Source: Micavibrio_B sp048498395 (lineage in GTDB: Bacteria > Pseudomonadota > Alphaproteobacteria > Micavibrionales > Micavibrionaceae). Taken from it: a stretch of 5,731 bases of DNA. Positions 1 to 5,263 of this stretch are shown piece after piece; positions within the stretch are counted from its first letter, which is position 1; every line of letters starts with the position of its first letter. The notes under the pieces are model-generated. The model ran no database searches. It worked only from the letters and a program-made list of their open reading frames with translations, and was not told the DNA's origin. A program made the position numbers and the translations under genes. The DNA is taken from positions 1 to 5,731 of the forward strand of contig JBEHYB010000110.1 in assembly GCA_048498395.1 (NCBI GenBank), given 5' to 3'.

Positions 1-1
1 C

Positions 2-205
2 AACGATATCGGCTCGCTCTGGACGATTGACGATGCAGACCAGACAGGTGTCGCGGATGAATCTTCGCTGCGCGCCTCTGCGGGTCTTGGCGCGTCATGG
101 AGATCCCCGATGGGACCTGTGCGTATCGACCTGTCGGCTCCTTATCTTAAGGAGAAATACGACAAGGATGAGTTGTTCCGCTTTAGCTTCGGTACAAGAT
201 TCTAA
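2..205 (+). CDS. bamA: Outer membrane protein assembly factor BamA, C-terminal fragment (5' end outside window)
   Basis: This is the last 67 codons of an open frame that enters from the left edge and stops at TAA 203-205. The fragment contains the end-of-barrel signature typical of BamA/Omp85 proteins: a G-A-S-W-R-S-P-M-G-P-V-R stretch at fragment residues 32-43, an Asp-Leu-Ser-Ala-Pro-Tyr strand, an acidic/lysine-rich loop, and a final strand F-R-F-S-F-G-T-R-F with the C-terminal Phe of the beta-signal. BamA is the central beta-barrel of the BAM complex, which folds and inserts outer-membrane proteins; the POTRA domains would lie upstream of this window. A BamA gene followed by skp and lpxD is a conserved order in many Proteobacteria, which supports the call. 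A related Omp85 protein such as TamA is less likely in this context. A 21-nt gap separates it from the next gene. Confidence 0.9.
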   Translation, partial: NDIGSLWTIDDADQTGVADESSLRASAGLGASWRSPMGPVRIDLSAPYLKEKYDKDELFRFSFGTRF

Positions 206-216
206 TTTTTATAGAT

Positions 217-220
217 GGAG
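217..220 (+). promoter_or_regulatory. Shine-Dalgarno for the Skp-like gene
   Basis: GGAG lies six nucleotides upstream of the ATG at 227. It decides the start: the in-frame ATG at 215 overlaps this site and has no comparable purine tract in front of it. The 227 start also puts a Met-Lys-Lys signal-peptide n-region at the N-terminus. Confidence 0.7.
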
Positions 221-226
221 TATGAC

Positions 227-808
227 ATGAAAAAAATGGCAATTTGCGCCGCGACCGTTGTTGCGCTCGCGCTTTCAGTAACCGCAATCAGGGCAGCGAC
301 GACAACGCCGGCCCCGGCAGCTGCAGCTCCCTCGCAGACGCTGAAAATCGGCATCATCGACATGATCAAGGTCATCGAGGAATCCGATGCGGGCAAGGGG
401 CTGAACGCCCAGCTGAAAACCCGTCAGGAAGCGATTCAAAAAGAAGCGACCGAGTACGAGAAAAAACTCAAAACCGAAGAAGACGATATCCTCGCAAAAC
501 GCAAGGATATGAAGCCTGAGGAATTCGAAACCAAGAAAAAAGGGTTCGAACAGGAATTCCAGAAGAGCCGCCAGATCATCATCACAAAAAGCGCCGAACT
601 GGATAACGCCCGCAAGGCAGCCCTGTCCGAGCTGAAAAAAGATATCGGCAAGGCCGCAAGCAATGTGGCGGATGCCAAGGACCTCCAGTTGATCATCGAT
701 CGTCAGGCAGTCGTTCTCGCTGTTGACGGCATGGAAATCACCAACGATGTTCTGAAAGATCTCAACTCTTCCGTGAAATCGATAGCCCTGCCATCCGGCA
801 AAAAATAA
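227..808 (+). CDS. skp: Skp/OmpH-family periplasmic outer-membrane protein chaperone
   Basis: This 193-residue protein is predicted to be exported and to hold unfolded outer-membrane proteins in the periplasm on their way to BAM. Residues 1-23 look like a Sec signal peptide: MKK, a hydrophobic core rich in Ala, Val and Leu, and a small-residue cleavage region around Thr-Ala-Ile-Arg-Ala. An Ala/Thr/Pro-rich linker follows at about 24-37. The Skp core begins with the strand I-G-I-I-D-M near residue 41. Residues about 56-136 are highly charged, Lys/Glu-rich and heptad-like, as expected for the long coiled-coil tentacles of the trimer. The C-terminal part (148-179, including the L-I-I-D-R-Q-A-V-V-L-A strand and I-T-N-D-V-L-K-D-L-N) matches the family's closing strand and helix. 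It is somewhat longer than E. coli Skp because of the linker and tail. Its place between bamA and lpxD is the classical skp position. The start follows from the GGAG at 217-220. Confidence 0.88.
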   Translation: MKKMAICAATVVALALSVTAIRAATTTPAPAAAAPSQTLKIGIIDMIKVIEESDAGKGLNAQLKTRQEAIQKEATEYEKKLKTEEDDILAKRKDMKPEEFETKKKGFEQEFQKSRQIIITKSAELDNARKAALSELKKDIGKAASNVADAKDLQLIIDRQAVVLAVDGMEITNDVLKDLNSSVKSIALPSGKK

Positions 809-811
809 GCT

Positions 812-1837
812 ATGACGGACCCGCATTTTCACAAAAGATCCGGGGCTGTCTCCTTAGCGCAAATTGCTGCGAAAGCTGGGGCGGAGCTGGCAAACCCGGC
901 TGACGGCGATTTCCTCGTCGAGGATGTCGCGCCACTCAGCGCCGCAGGCCCCACGCATCTTTCTTTCCTCGATAACAAGAAATACCGCGACCAGTTTGCC
1001 GCTGCCCAATGCGGTGCCTGTATCATCCATCCCGATATGCAGGGAAATGCGCCGAAGGGCGTGCGCCTGCTGCTTAGCAAATCACCTTATAAATCCTATG
1101 CGCTTGCCGCTGCCGTCATTTATCCGAATGCCAAGCCGGCAGCGCGGATCGCGCCGACAGCCATTATCGGTGAAGGCGCAAAGCTCGGCGAAGGCGTGAC
1201 GATCGATGATTTCGCCATCATCGGCGAAGGCGCGGAGATCGGTCCCAATAGCTGGATCGGCGCGCATAGCGTCATCGGCGATAATGTAAAAATCGGCAAG
1301 GACTGCCGCGTCATGTCAAACGCCACTATCACCTATTCAGTGATCGGCGATCGCGTATGGATCTACACGGGCGCGCGCATCGGGCAGGACGGATTTGGGT
1401 TTGCGATCGACCGCGAAGGCTTTGTCAAAGTCCCCCAGCTCGGCCGCGTGGTAATCGAGGGCTATTCCGAGATCGGCGCGAACACGACGATCGATCGCGG
1501 CGCGCTCGGCGATACGGTGATCGGCATGGGCAGCTGGATCGACAATCAGGTCCAGATCGGCCACAACGTCAAAATCGGCAAGGGCTGCGTGATCGTATCC
1601 CAGGTCGGGATTTCCGGCTCGACTGAAATAGGCGATTACGTGATGCTCGGCGGGCAGGCCGGTGTCGCCGGCCATCTGAAAATAGGCAGTCTCGCCAAAG
1701 TTGCGGCTAAATCCGGCGTGACCCGCGACATTCCTGCAAAAGAGGAATGGATGGGATACCCGGCGATGCCGATGAAACAATTTTTGCGCCACACGGCGCT
1801 TCTAAACCGCATGACCAAGAAAAACAAAGAGACCTGA
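812..1837 (+). CDS. lpxD: UDP-3-O-acylglucosamine N-acyltransferase LpxD
   Basis: LpxD transfers a 3-hydroxyacyl chain from ACP to the 2-amino group of UDP-3-O-acylglucosamine, the third step of lipid A synthesis, in the cytoplasm. The protein is 341 residues, the usual family length. Residues 1-105 form the N-terminal uridine-binding domain (L-S-F-L-D-N-K-K-Y at 50-58). From about 113 to 310 there are repeated hexapeptides of the I-G-x-x-x-x type that build the left-handed beta-helix. The G-Q-D-G-F-G-F motif is at 191-197. His251 in Q-I-G-H-N-V aligns with the catalytic His239 of E. coli LpxD, and His288 in A-G-H-L-K-I aligns with His276. The C-terminal helix carries the usual P-M-K-Q-F-L-R-H tract. 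It starts 3 nt after the skp stop with no clear Shine-Dalgarno, so translational coupling is likely. The ATG at 812 fits the expected N-terminus. The acyl chain length used cannot be read from the sequence. Confidence 0.96.
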   Translation: MTDPHFHKRSGAVSLAQIAAKAGAELANPADGDFLVEDVAPLSAAGPTHLSFLDNKKYRDQFAAAQCGACIIHPDMQGNAPKGVRLLLSKSPYKSYALAAAVIYPNAKPAARIAPTAIIGEGAKLGEGVTIDDFAIIGEGAEIGPNSWIGAHSVIGDNVKIGKDCRVMSNATITYSVIGDRVWIYTGARIGQDGFGFAIDREGFVKVPQLGRVVIEGYSEIGANTTIDRGALGDTVIGMGSWIDNQVQIGHNVKIGKGCVIVSQVGISGSTEIGDYVMLGGQAGVAGHLKIGSLAKVAAKSGVTRDIPAKEEWMGYPAMPMKQFLRHTALLNRMTKKNKET

Positions 1838-1838
1838 A

Positions 1839-2306
1839 ATGACCCAGACACTTCCAATTGACGTTCGCCAGATTATGAGCATGATCCCGCATCGCTATCC
1901 GATGCTCCTGATCGACCGCGTCGTCGAGTTCGAACAGAATACGCGTGTGGTCGGGCTTAAAAATGTTACGATCAACGAAGACTTCTTTAACGGGCATTTC
2001 CCCGGCGCGCCGGTCATGCCGGGCGTTCTGATCCTCGAGGCGATGGCACAGACATCTGCTGTGCTTGTCGTCGCGTCCAACCCGAAGGACGGCGAGGGCA
2101 AACTGGTCTATTTTATGACCATCGAAAACGCCAAATTCCGCAAACCTGTCGTGCCCGGCGACCAGCTTCTCTTGACCGTTACCACGCTCAAGAGCCGCGG
2201 GGCCGTGTGGAAATTCAAGGGCGAAGCCCATGTCGACGGTACGCTGGTCGCTGAAGCCGAATTCGGGGCCATGATCGTCGATCCTGACAAAAACGTAACA
2301 GGCTGA
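1839..2306 (+). CDS. fabZ: 3-hydroxyacyl-[acyl-carrier-protein] dehydratase FabZ
   Basis: FabZ dehydrates (3R)-hydroxyacyl-ACP to trans-2-enoyl-ACP in fatty acid elongation and so competes with LpxA and LpxD for the hydroxyacyl-ACP pool. The 155-residue protein is a single hot-dog fold of normal length. P-H-R-Y-P-M-L-L-I-D-R-V is at 17-28. The active-site segment N-G-H-F-P-G-x-P-V-M-P-G-V at 51-63 contains catalytic His53, and Glu67 follows in L-E-A-M-A-Q. The strand F-M-T-I-E-N-A-K-F-R-K-P-V-x-P-G-D in the second half is also diagnostic. FabA is excluded by the motif form and by the short length. The start lies one nucleotide after the lpxD stop; a weak purine tract (AAAGAGA, 1826-1832) precedes it, so coupling with lpxD is probable. 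The lpxD-fabZ-lpxA order is conserved across Proteobacteria. Confidence 0.97.
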   Translation: MTQTLPIDVRQIMSMIPHRYPMLLIDRVVEFEQNTRVVGLKNVTINEDFFNGHFPGAPVMPGVLILEAMAQTSAVLVVASNPKDGEGKLVYFMTIENAKFRKPVVPGDQLLLTVTTLKSRGAVWKFKGEAHVDGTLVAEAEFGAMIVDPDKNVTG

Positions 2307-2354
2307 AAGTCTTTGTGACTTGTTAAGGGCCGGAAATTAAGTGATTTTCACATC

Positions 2355-3155
2355 ATGAGTACTCAGATTCACCCATCCGCCATTATCGACCCGAAAGCCC
2401 TGCTGGGCTCCGGGGTCAAAATAGGTCCATATTCCGTCGTCGGCGCGAATGTAAAACTGCACGACAATGTCGAGCTGAAATCCCATGTCGTTGTCGAAGG
2501 CCACACAACGGTTGGCGCGAATTCGGTTATCTATCCTTTTGCTTCCATTGGACATGCACCGCAGGATCTCAAATTCCGTGGCGAGCCGTCCGAACTTATC
2601 ATCGGCAAGAACAACACGATCCGCGAACATACGACAATGAATCCTGGTACTGAAACCGGTGCCATGAAGACTGTCGTCGGCAATAATAATTTATTCATGA
2701 TGAGCACGCATGTCGCGCATGACTGCGTCATCGGCAATAATGTCATCATGGCGAATAACGCGACTCTTGGCGGACATGTCACAGTCGGCGACCATGCCCT
2801 GATCGGCGGCCTTGCCGCCGTTCACCAGTTTGTCCGTATCGGGGCTTATGCGGTCATCGGCGGTATGAGCGGCGTTGAAAGCGATGTCATTCCTTATGGT
2901 CGCGTCAAGGGCGAGCGGGCATTTCTTGCCGGGCTTAATTTAATAGGCCTCGAGCGCAACGGATTTTCAAAAGAGCAGATCAAAAACCTGCAACGCGCTT
3001 TCAACCAGCTGTTCGGCGACGAAGGCACGATGGATCAGCGTATTGAAATGGTATCATCCGATTTCAACACCGATCAGGCCGTTCAGGAAATCATCGACTT
3101 CGCGCGCGGGAAGACACGTTTCCCTCTCTGCGCTCCTTCCAAGAAAGCAGCCTGA
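2355..3155 (+). CDS. lpxA: Acyl-ACP--UDP-N-acetylglucosamine O-acyltransferase LpxA
   Basis: LpxA performs the first step of lipid A synthesis, moving a 3-hydroxyacyl chain from ACP to the 3-OH of UDP-GlcNAc. The 266-residue protein starts with the typical I-H-P-S-A-I-I-D-P segment, has hexapeptide repeats to about residue 180 (left-handed beta-helix) and a C-terminal helical domain (L-N-L-I-G-L-E-R-N-G-F-S at 194-205). His122 in H-V-A-H-D-C aligns with catalytic His125 of E. coli; His119, His141 and His157 align with E. coli His122, His144 and His160. Gly170 aligns with E. coli Gly173, the hydrocarbon-ruler position, which suggests (inference) a long hydroxyacyl donor. No gnnA/gnnB-type genes flank it, so there is no local sign of diamino-sugar substrate use. 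The 48-nt gap after fabZ is the largest inside the cluster. There is no good Shine-Dalgarno, and an in-frame TGA at 2316 with no ATG, GTG or TTG after it makes 2355 the only standard start. Confidence 0.96.
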   Translation: MSTQIHPSAIIDPKALLGSGVKIGPYSVVGANVKLHDNVELKSHVVVEGHTTVGANSVIYPFASIGHAPQDLKFRGEPSELIIGKNNTIREHTTMNPGTETGAMKTVVGNNNLFMMSTHVAHDCVIGNNVIMANNATLGGHVTVGDHALIGGLAAVHQFVRIGAYAVIGGMSGVESDVIPYGRVKGERAFLAGLNLIGLERNGFSKEQIKNLQRAFNQLFGDEGTMDQRIEMVSSDFNTDQAVQEIIDFARGKTRFPLCAPSKKAA

Positions 3156-3158
3156 AGA

Positions 3159-3971
3159 ATGCGTCCCGGTCTGATCGCCGGTGCAGGAAAGCTGCCCTAT
3201 CTTCTCGTCGAGAAATGGGAGAGCGAGGGCCTTAAACCTGTCATCATCGCCATCGACGGCTATGCGGATGTCGATCTCTATAAAGGCAGGATCGGTACAA
3301 CGATTCCGCTTGGCTCGGCCGGGAAAATGGTCGATTTCCTGAAAGTAAACAATGTTACCGATCTTGTTATCAATGGGCGCGTAACGCGTCCCGATCTTTT
3401 CAAATTAAAGCCCGATGCCCGGGGAATGATGGTCATCGCGCGTATTTTACTGAAGAAGAAAATTGGTGACGACGCACTGCTCAAAGTCATCCGCGCGGAA
3501 ATTGAAAAAGACGGATTTAAACTGCGCGCCATTCAGGAATTTTTACCGGAAGTTTTGACCCCGGCGGGCCTGCTGACAAAAACGCCGGTGCTCGATGAAG
3601 ATAAAGCCTCGATTGACATAGGGTTCCAGGCCGCACGTTCTCATGGAGCGAAAGATCTCGGTCAATCTGTTGTTGTTCAGCAAGGGGATGTCATCGGACT
3701 TGAGAGCGAGAAGGGCACCAACGCCCTGATCCGTGAAGCGGGCAGGAACAAACAGATCGGGCGCGGTCCCATACTGGTTAAAGCCTGCAAACCACAACAG
3801 GATAAATCGCTCGATCTTCCGACAGTCGGGTTATCGACTGCCCGCGAAGCACAAGCCGCTGGTTTTGTAGGAATCGTTCTTCAGGCCGGTGAAACCCTCC
3901 TTGTCGATCGGGACGAGACGATTGAGTTCTGCGATCGCAATAACATCTTTCTTTTTGGGATCGCCGTATGA
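3159..3971 (+). CDS. lpxI: UDP-2,3-diacylglucosamine diphosphatase LpxI (DUF1009 family)
   Basis: LpxI hydrolyses UDP-2,3-diacylglucosamine to lipid X and UMP. It is the functional, non-homologous replacement for LpxH in alphaproteobacteria, first described in Caulobacter. The protein has 270 residues, the usual length. The N-terminal domain opens with G-L-I-A-G-A-G-K-L-P (4-13) and carries L-V-I-N-G-R-V-T-R-P-D-L at 69-80. The C-terminal DUF1009 domain contains D-L-G-Q-S-V-V-V-Q-Q-G at 166-176 and the metal/catalytic region K-P-Q-Q-D-K-S-L-D-L-P-T-V-G at 211-224. Asp219 (or Asp215) there probably corresponds to the essential aspartate of the Caulobacter enzyme. The segment 182-188 reads E-S-E-K-G-T-N, where I recall relatives usually having E-x-x-E-G-T-D. 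It starts 3 nt after lpxA and overlaps lpxB by 4 nt, so it is embedded in the lipid A operon between the genes for the flanking steps. Confidence 0.94.
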   Translation: MRPGLIAGAGKLPYLLVEKWESEGLKPVIIAIDGYADVDLYKGRIGTTIPLGSAGKMVDFLKVNNVTDLVINGRVTRPDLFKLKPDARGMMVIARILLKKKIGDDALLKVIRAEIEKDGFKLRAIQEFLPEVLTPAGLLTKTPVLDEDKASIDIGFQAARSHGAKDLGQSVVVQQGDVIGLESEKGTNALIREAGRNKQIGRGPILVKACKPQQDKSLDLPTVGLSTAREAQAAGFVGIVLQAGETLLVDRDETIEFCDRNNIFLFGIAV

Positions 3972-5113
3972 AAATTTTTGTGATCGCAGGCGAAGCTTCA
4001 GGCGATCAGCTCGGCGCCGCCGTCTTGTCCGCCCTTAAACGGATCGATCCGGATGTGGCTATCCGTGGGATTGGCGGTGCGGCAATGCTCTCTGCCGGTT
4101 TGCGCGATCCGCTGTTCCCGATGGAAGAATTATCTCTGATGGGTATATTCGAAGTCGTTCCTGAAATTCCGCATATGCTCAAACGCATCCGCCAGACGGT
4201 AGATGCGATCAGGGCATATAATCCCGATATCGTCCTGACGATAGACAGTCCTGACTTTTGCTTCCGGGTGCAGAAGGACTTATCAAAAACATCATGTCGT
4301 GCGAAACGAATTCATATGGTCGCGCCGACAGTCTGGGCATGGCGTCCGAAGAGAGCCGAGAAAATTTCAAAATTCATTGATGGCATCATGTGCCTTTATC
4401 CGTTCGAACCGCCTTATTTCGAGCGCGAGGGTCTTAAGTCCGTCTTTATCGGCCATACGATGATGAATTCCGGCGTGCTGGATGGCAATGGAGCGGCGTT
4501 TCGCTTCCGCCATATGATCGGCAATGACCGCAAGGTGCTCGGTCTGTTTTTCGGCAGCCGTAAGAGTGAAATTGAAAGATGTTCCGACCTTCTGCTAGAC
4601 GCGGCCTGTGAACTGCGTAAGGAAAATCCGGATCTTTTCATTATAGCGCCGACGCTACCGAGATGGAAAGATCTGCTCGAGGCAAAATTCCGTGAACGCT
4701 GGTTGAACGGCATGGTCATTACGGGCAATGAAGAGAAGTGGGATGCGGTCGCTGCCTGTGATGCCGCGCTCGCCGTTTCGGGCACCGTGGCTTTGGAAAT
4801 CGCCGTCGCAGGTATTCCTCATGTGATTACCTATCGCATGAATAAGCTGACCTGGAATGTCATGCGTTCATTTGTGAAAACAAAATACGCGCATCTTGCA
4901 AACATTCTGCTCGACCGCGAGGCCGTGCCTGAATTCGTGCAGGACAAGGCAACACTTGAAAATATTGTGCCCGCTCTGTCGCAGATCCTCAATCACGGCG
5001 CGCTGCAGCAGGTCGAAGACTTTAAAACCGTACGCGCAATGCTCAAACCTGATGACAAAAAAAATCCGGCAGACTTGGCCGCCGGATTTCTGGTTTCCTT
5101 CATAAGCCCATAA
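3968..5113 (+). CDS. lpxB: Lipid-A-disaccharide synthase LpxB
   Basis: LpxB (glycosyltransferase family 19) condenses UDP-2,3-diacylglucosamine with lipid X to give the beta-1',6-linked disaccharide, acting at the inner face of the cytoplasmic membrane. The 381-residue protein has normal length. Motifs in order: G-E-A-S-G-D-Q-L-G-A (8-17); I-D-S-P-D-F (92-97), whose Asp93 aligns with the essential Asp98 of characterised enzymes; A-P-T-V-W-A-W-R (119-126); P-F-E (145-147); F-I-G-H-T (160-164); G-S-R (196-198); and the UDP-binding S-G-T-V-A-L-E (271-277), followed by Y-R-M. The usual L-P-G-S-R is here F-F-G-S-R, with the proline lost. The start is the ATG of an ATGA overlap with lpxI, with GGGA seven nucleotides upstream (3957-3960). 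The last codons contain the - strand terminator hairpin of the facing gene, yet they still encode a family-like tail (N-P-A-D-L-A-A-G-F-L). Confidence 0.95.
   Translation: MKIFVIAGEASGDQLGAAVLSALKRIDPDVAIRGIGGAAMLSAGLRDPLFPMEELSLMGIFEVVPEIPHMLKRIRQTVDAIRAYNPDIVLTIDSPDFCFRVQKDLSKTSCRAKRIHMVAPTVWAWRPKRAEKISKFIDGIMCLYPFEPPYFEREGLKSVFIGHTMMNSGVLDGNGAAFRFRHMIGNDRKVLGLFFGSRKSEIERCSDLLLDAACELRKENPDLFIIAPTLPRWKDLLEAKFRERWLNGMVITGNEEKWDAVAACDAALAVSGTVALEIAVAGIPHVITYRMNKLTWNVMRSFVKTKYAHLANILLDREAVPEFVQDKATLENIVPALSQILNHGALQQVEDFKTVRAMLKPDDKKNPADLAAGFLVSFISP
5057..5089 (-). terminator. Intrinsic terminator for the - strand (gltA transcript), inside the lpxB 3' coding end
   Basis: A perfect 9-bp inverted repeat, AAATCCGGC (5062-5070) and GCCGGATTT (5081-5089), encloses a 10-nt loop. 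Read on the - strand the right arm comes first, and the hairpin's second arm runs straight into a run of eight T residues (complement of the A run 5057-5064). This is a textbook rho-independent terminator for transcripts coming from gltA. On the + strand the sequence after the stem (CTGGTTTCCTT) is only moderately T-rich, so function for the lpx operon is less certain. The whole structure lies within lpxB codons. Confidence 0.75.
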
Positions 5114-5116
5114 CGT

Positions 5117-5166
5117 CATTCCCGGCACTTTCATATTGTGAAACAAATGAAAGTGGGCAGGGAATC
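5117..5166 (+). repeat. Left palindromic repeat unit (ATTCCC...GGGAAT hairpin)
   Basis: The outer arms ATTCCC (5118-5123) and GGGAAT (5160-5165) enclose a second perfect 9-bp stem, CACTTTCAT (5126-5134) with ATGAAAGTG (5147-5155). The apex is a 4-bp stem TTGT/ACAA (5136-5139 and 5143-5146) with a GAA loop. Together they give 19 paired positions with small internal loops. The ATTCCC/GGGAAT termini are of the kind seen in dispersed repeat families such as dRS3-like elements. Kinship with that family is not shown here. Confidence 0.6.
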
Positions 5167-5171
5167 CAGTA

Positions 5172-5201
5172 CAAATAAAGAGCGGCCATTTTCAGGGCCG
5201 C
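5172..5201 (-). terminator. GC-rich hairpin, probable gltA-proximal intrinsic terminator
   Basis: A perfect 6-bp GC stem, GCGGCC (5182-5187) and GGCCGC (5196-5201), has an 8-nt loop. On the - strand the stem is followed by TCTTTATTTG, a broken T tract. It lies about 60 nt past the gltA stop, the usual distance. The + strand side is not T-rich, so the polarity favours gltA. It would be the first terminator met by a gltA transcript; the one inside lpxB would be a backup. Confidence 0.5.
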
Positions 5202-5212
5202 ACGTTATCTGC

Positions 5213-5256
5213 TGGGTCCCGGATAAGCGCTCGCATGCTCGCTTTTCCGGGATGAC
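5213..5256 (-). repeat. Right palindromic repeat unit (CCCGG stem), inverted relative to the left unit
   Basis: TCCCGGATAAGCG (5217-5229) pairs with CGCTTTTCCGGGA (5240-5252) at 12 of 13 positions, with one T/T mismatch. The 10-nt loop contains the palindrome GCATGC (5233-5238). Read on the - strand, the unit runs GTCATCCCGG...CCGGGACCCAG, the same outline as the left unit read on the + strand. The + strand sequence beyond the stem (TGACCGTATTTTT) has a T run about eight nucleotides away, so it might help to end lpx transcripts, but the spacing is poor. Confidence 0.55.
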
Positions 5257-5263
5257 CGTATTT

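Larger units (their letters stand above)
5111..5260. repeat. Composite palindromic repeat region between lpxB and gltA (MITE/REP-like)
   Basis: About 150 nt lie between near-matching ends. The left end reads TAACGTCATTCCCGG (5111-5125). The right end, read on the opposite strand, is TACGGTCATCCCGG (5260-5247). Inside are two palindromes in opposite orientation (see separate entries), with a GC-rich hairpin between them. The inner edges also match: GGGAATCCAGT (5160-5170) against GGGACCCAGC (reverse complement of 5211-5220). The GTCATCCCGG...GGGACCCAG pattern resembles short palindromic repeats scattered in many alphaproteobacterial genomes. No protein-coding capacity is apparent. Both ends begin with TA, which may or may not be a target duplication. 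Confidence 0.6.

Noticed and set aside
215..226. Alternative upstream start of the Skp-like gene at ATG 215.
   Set aside because: The Shine-Dalgarno at 217-220 lies downstream of it, and the extra acidic residues would disrupt the signal-peptide n-region.
275..832. A 185-codon open frame on the - strand opposite the skp-like gene.
   Set aside because: The + strand frame has a signal peptide, Skp motifs and a Shine-Dalgarno. The antisense frame shows no domain and looks like a by-product of codon bias.
1151..1750. Repeated DNA pattern (ATCGGC/GGCGAT-like) in lpxD, which suggested a tandem repeat.
   Set aside because: It is explained by the hexapeptide repeats (I-G-x-x-x-x) of the beta-helix and reads as protein repetition. 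The same holds for lpxA.
1337..2231. Two long - strand frames (151 and 174 codons) opposite lpxD and fabZ.
   Set aside because: They overlap fully supported enzymes with intact catalytic residues. Their translations are compositionally odd (Asp/Ala/His-rich mirror of hexapeptide repeats) and have no recognisable fold.
2313..2341. Possible sigma70 promoter (TTGTGA, 17 nt, ATTAAG) before lpxA.
   Set aside because: Only 4 of 6 and 3 of 6 positions match the consensus and there is no supporting context. In a tightly packed operon this is within chance.
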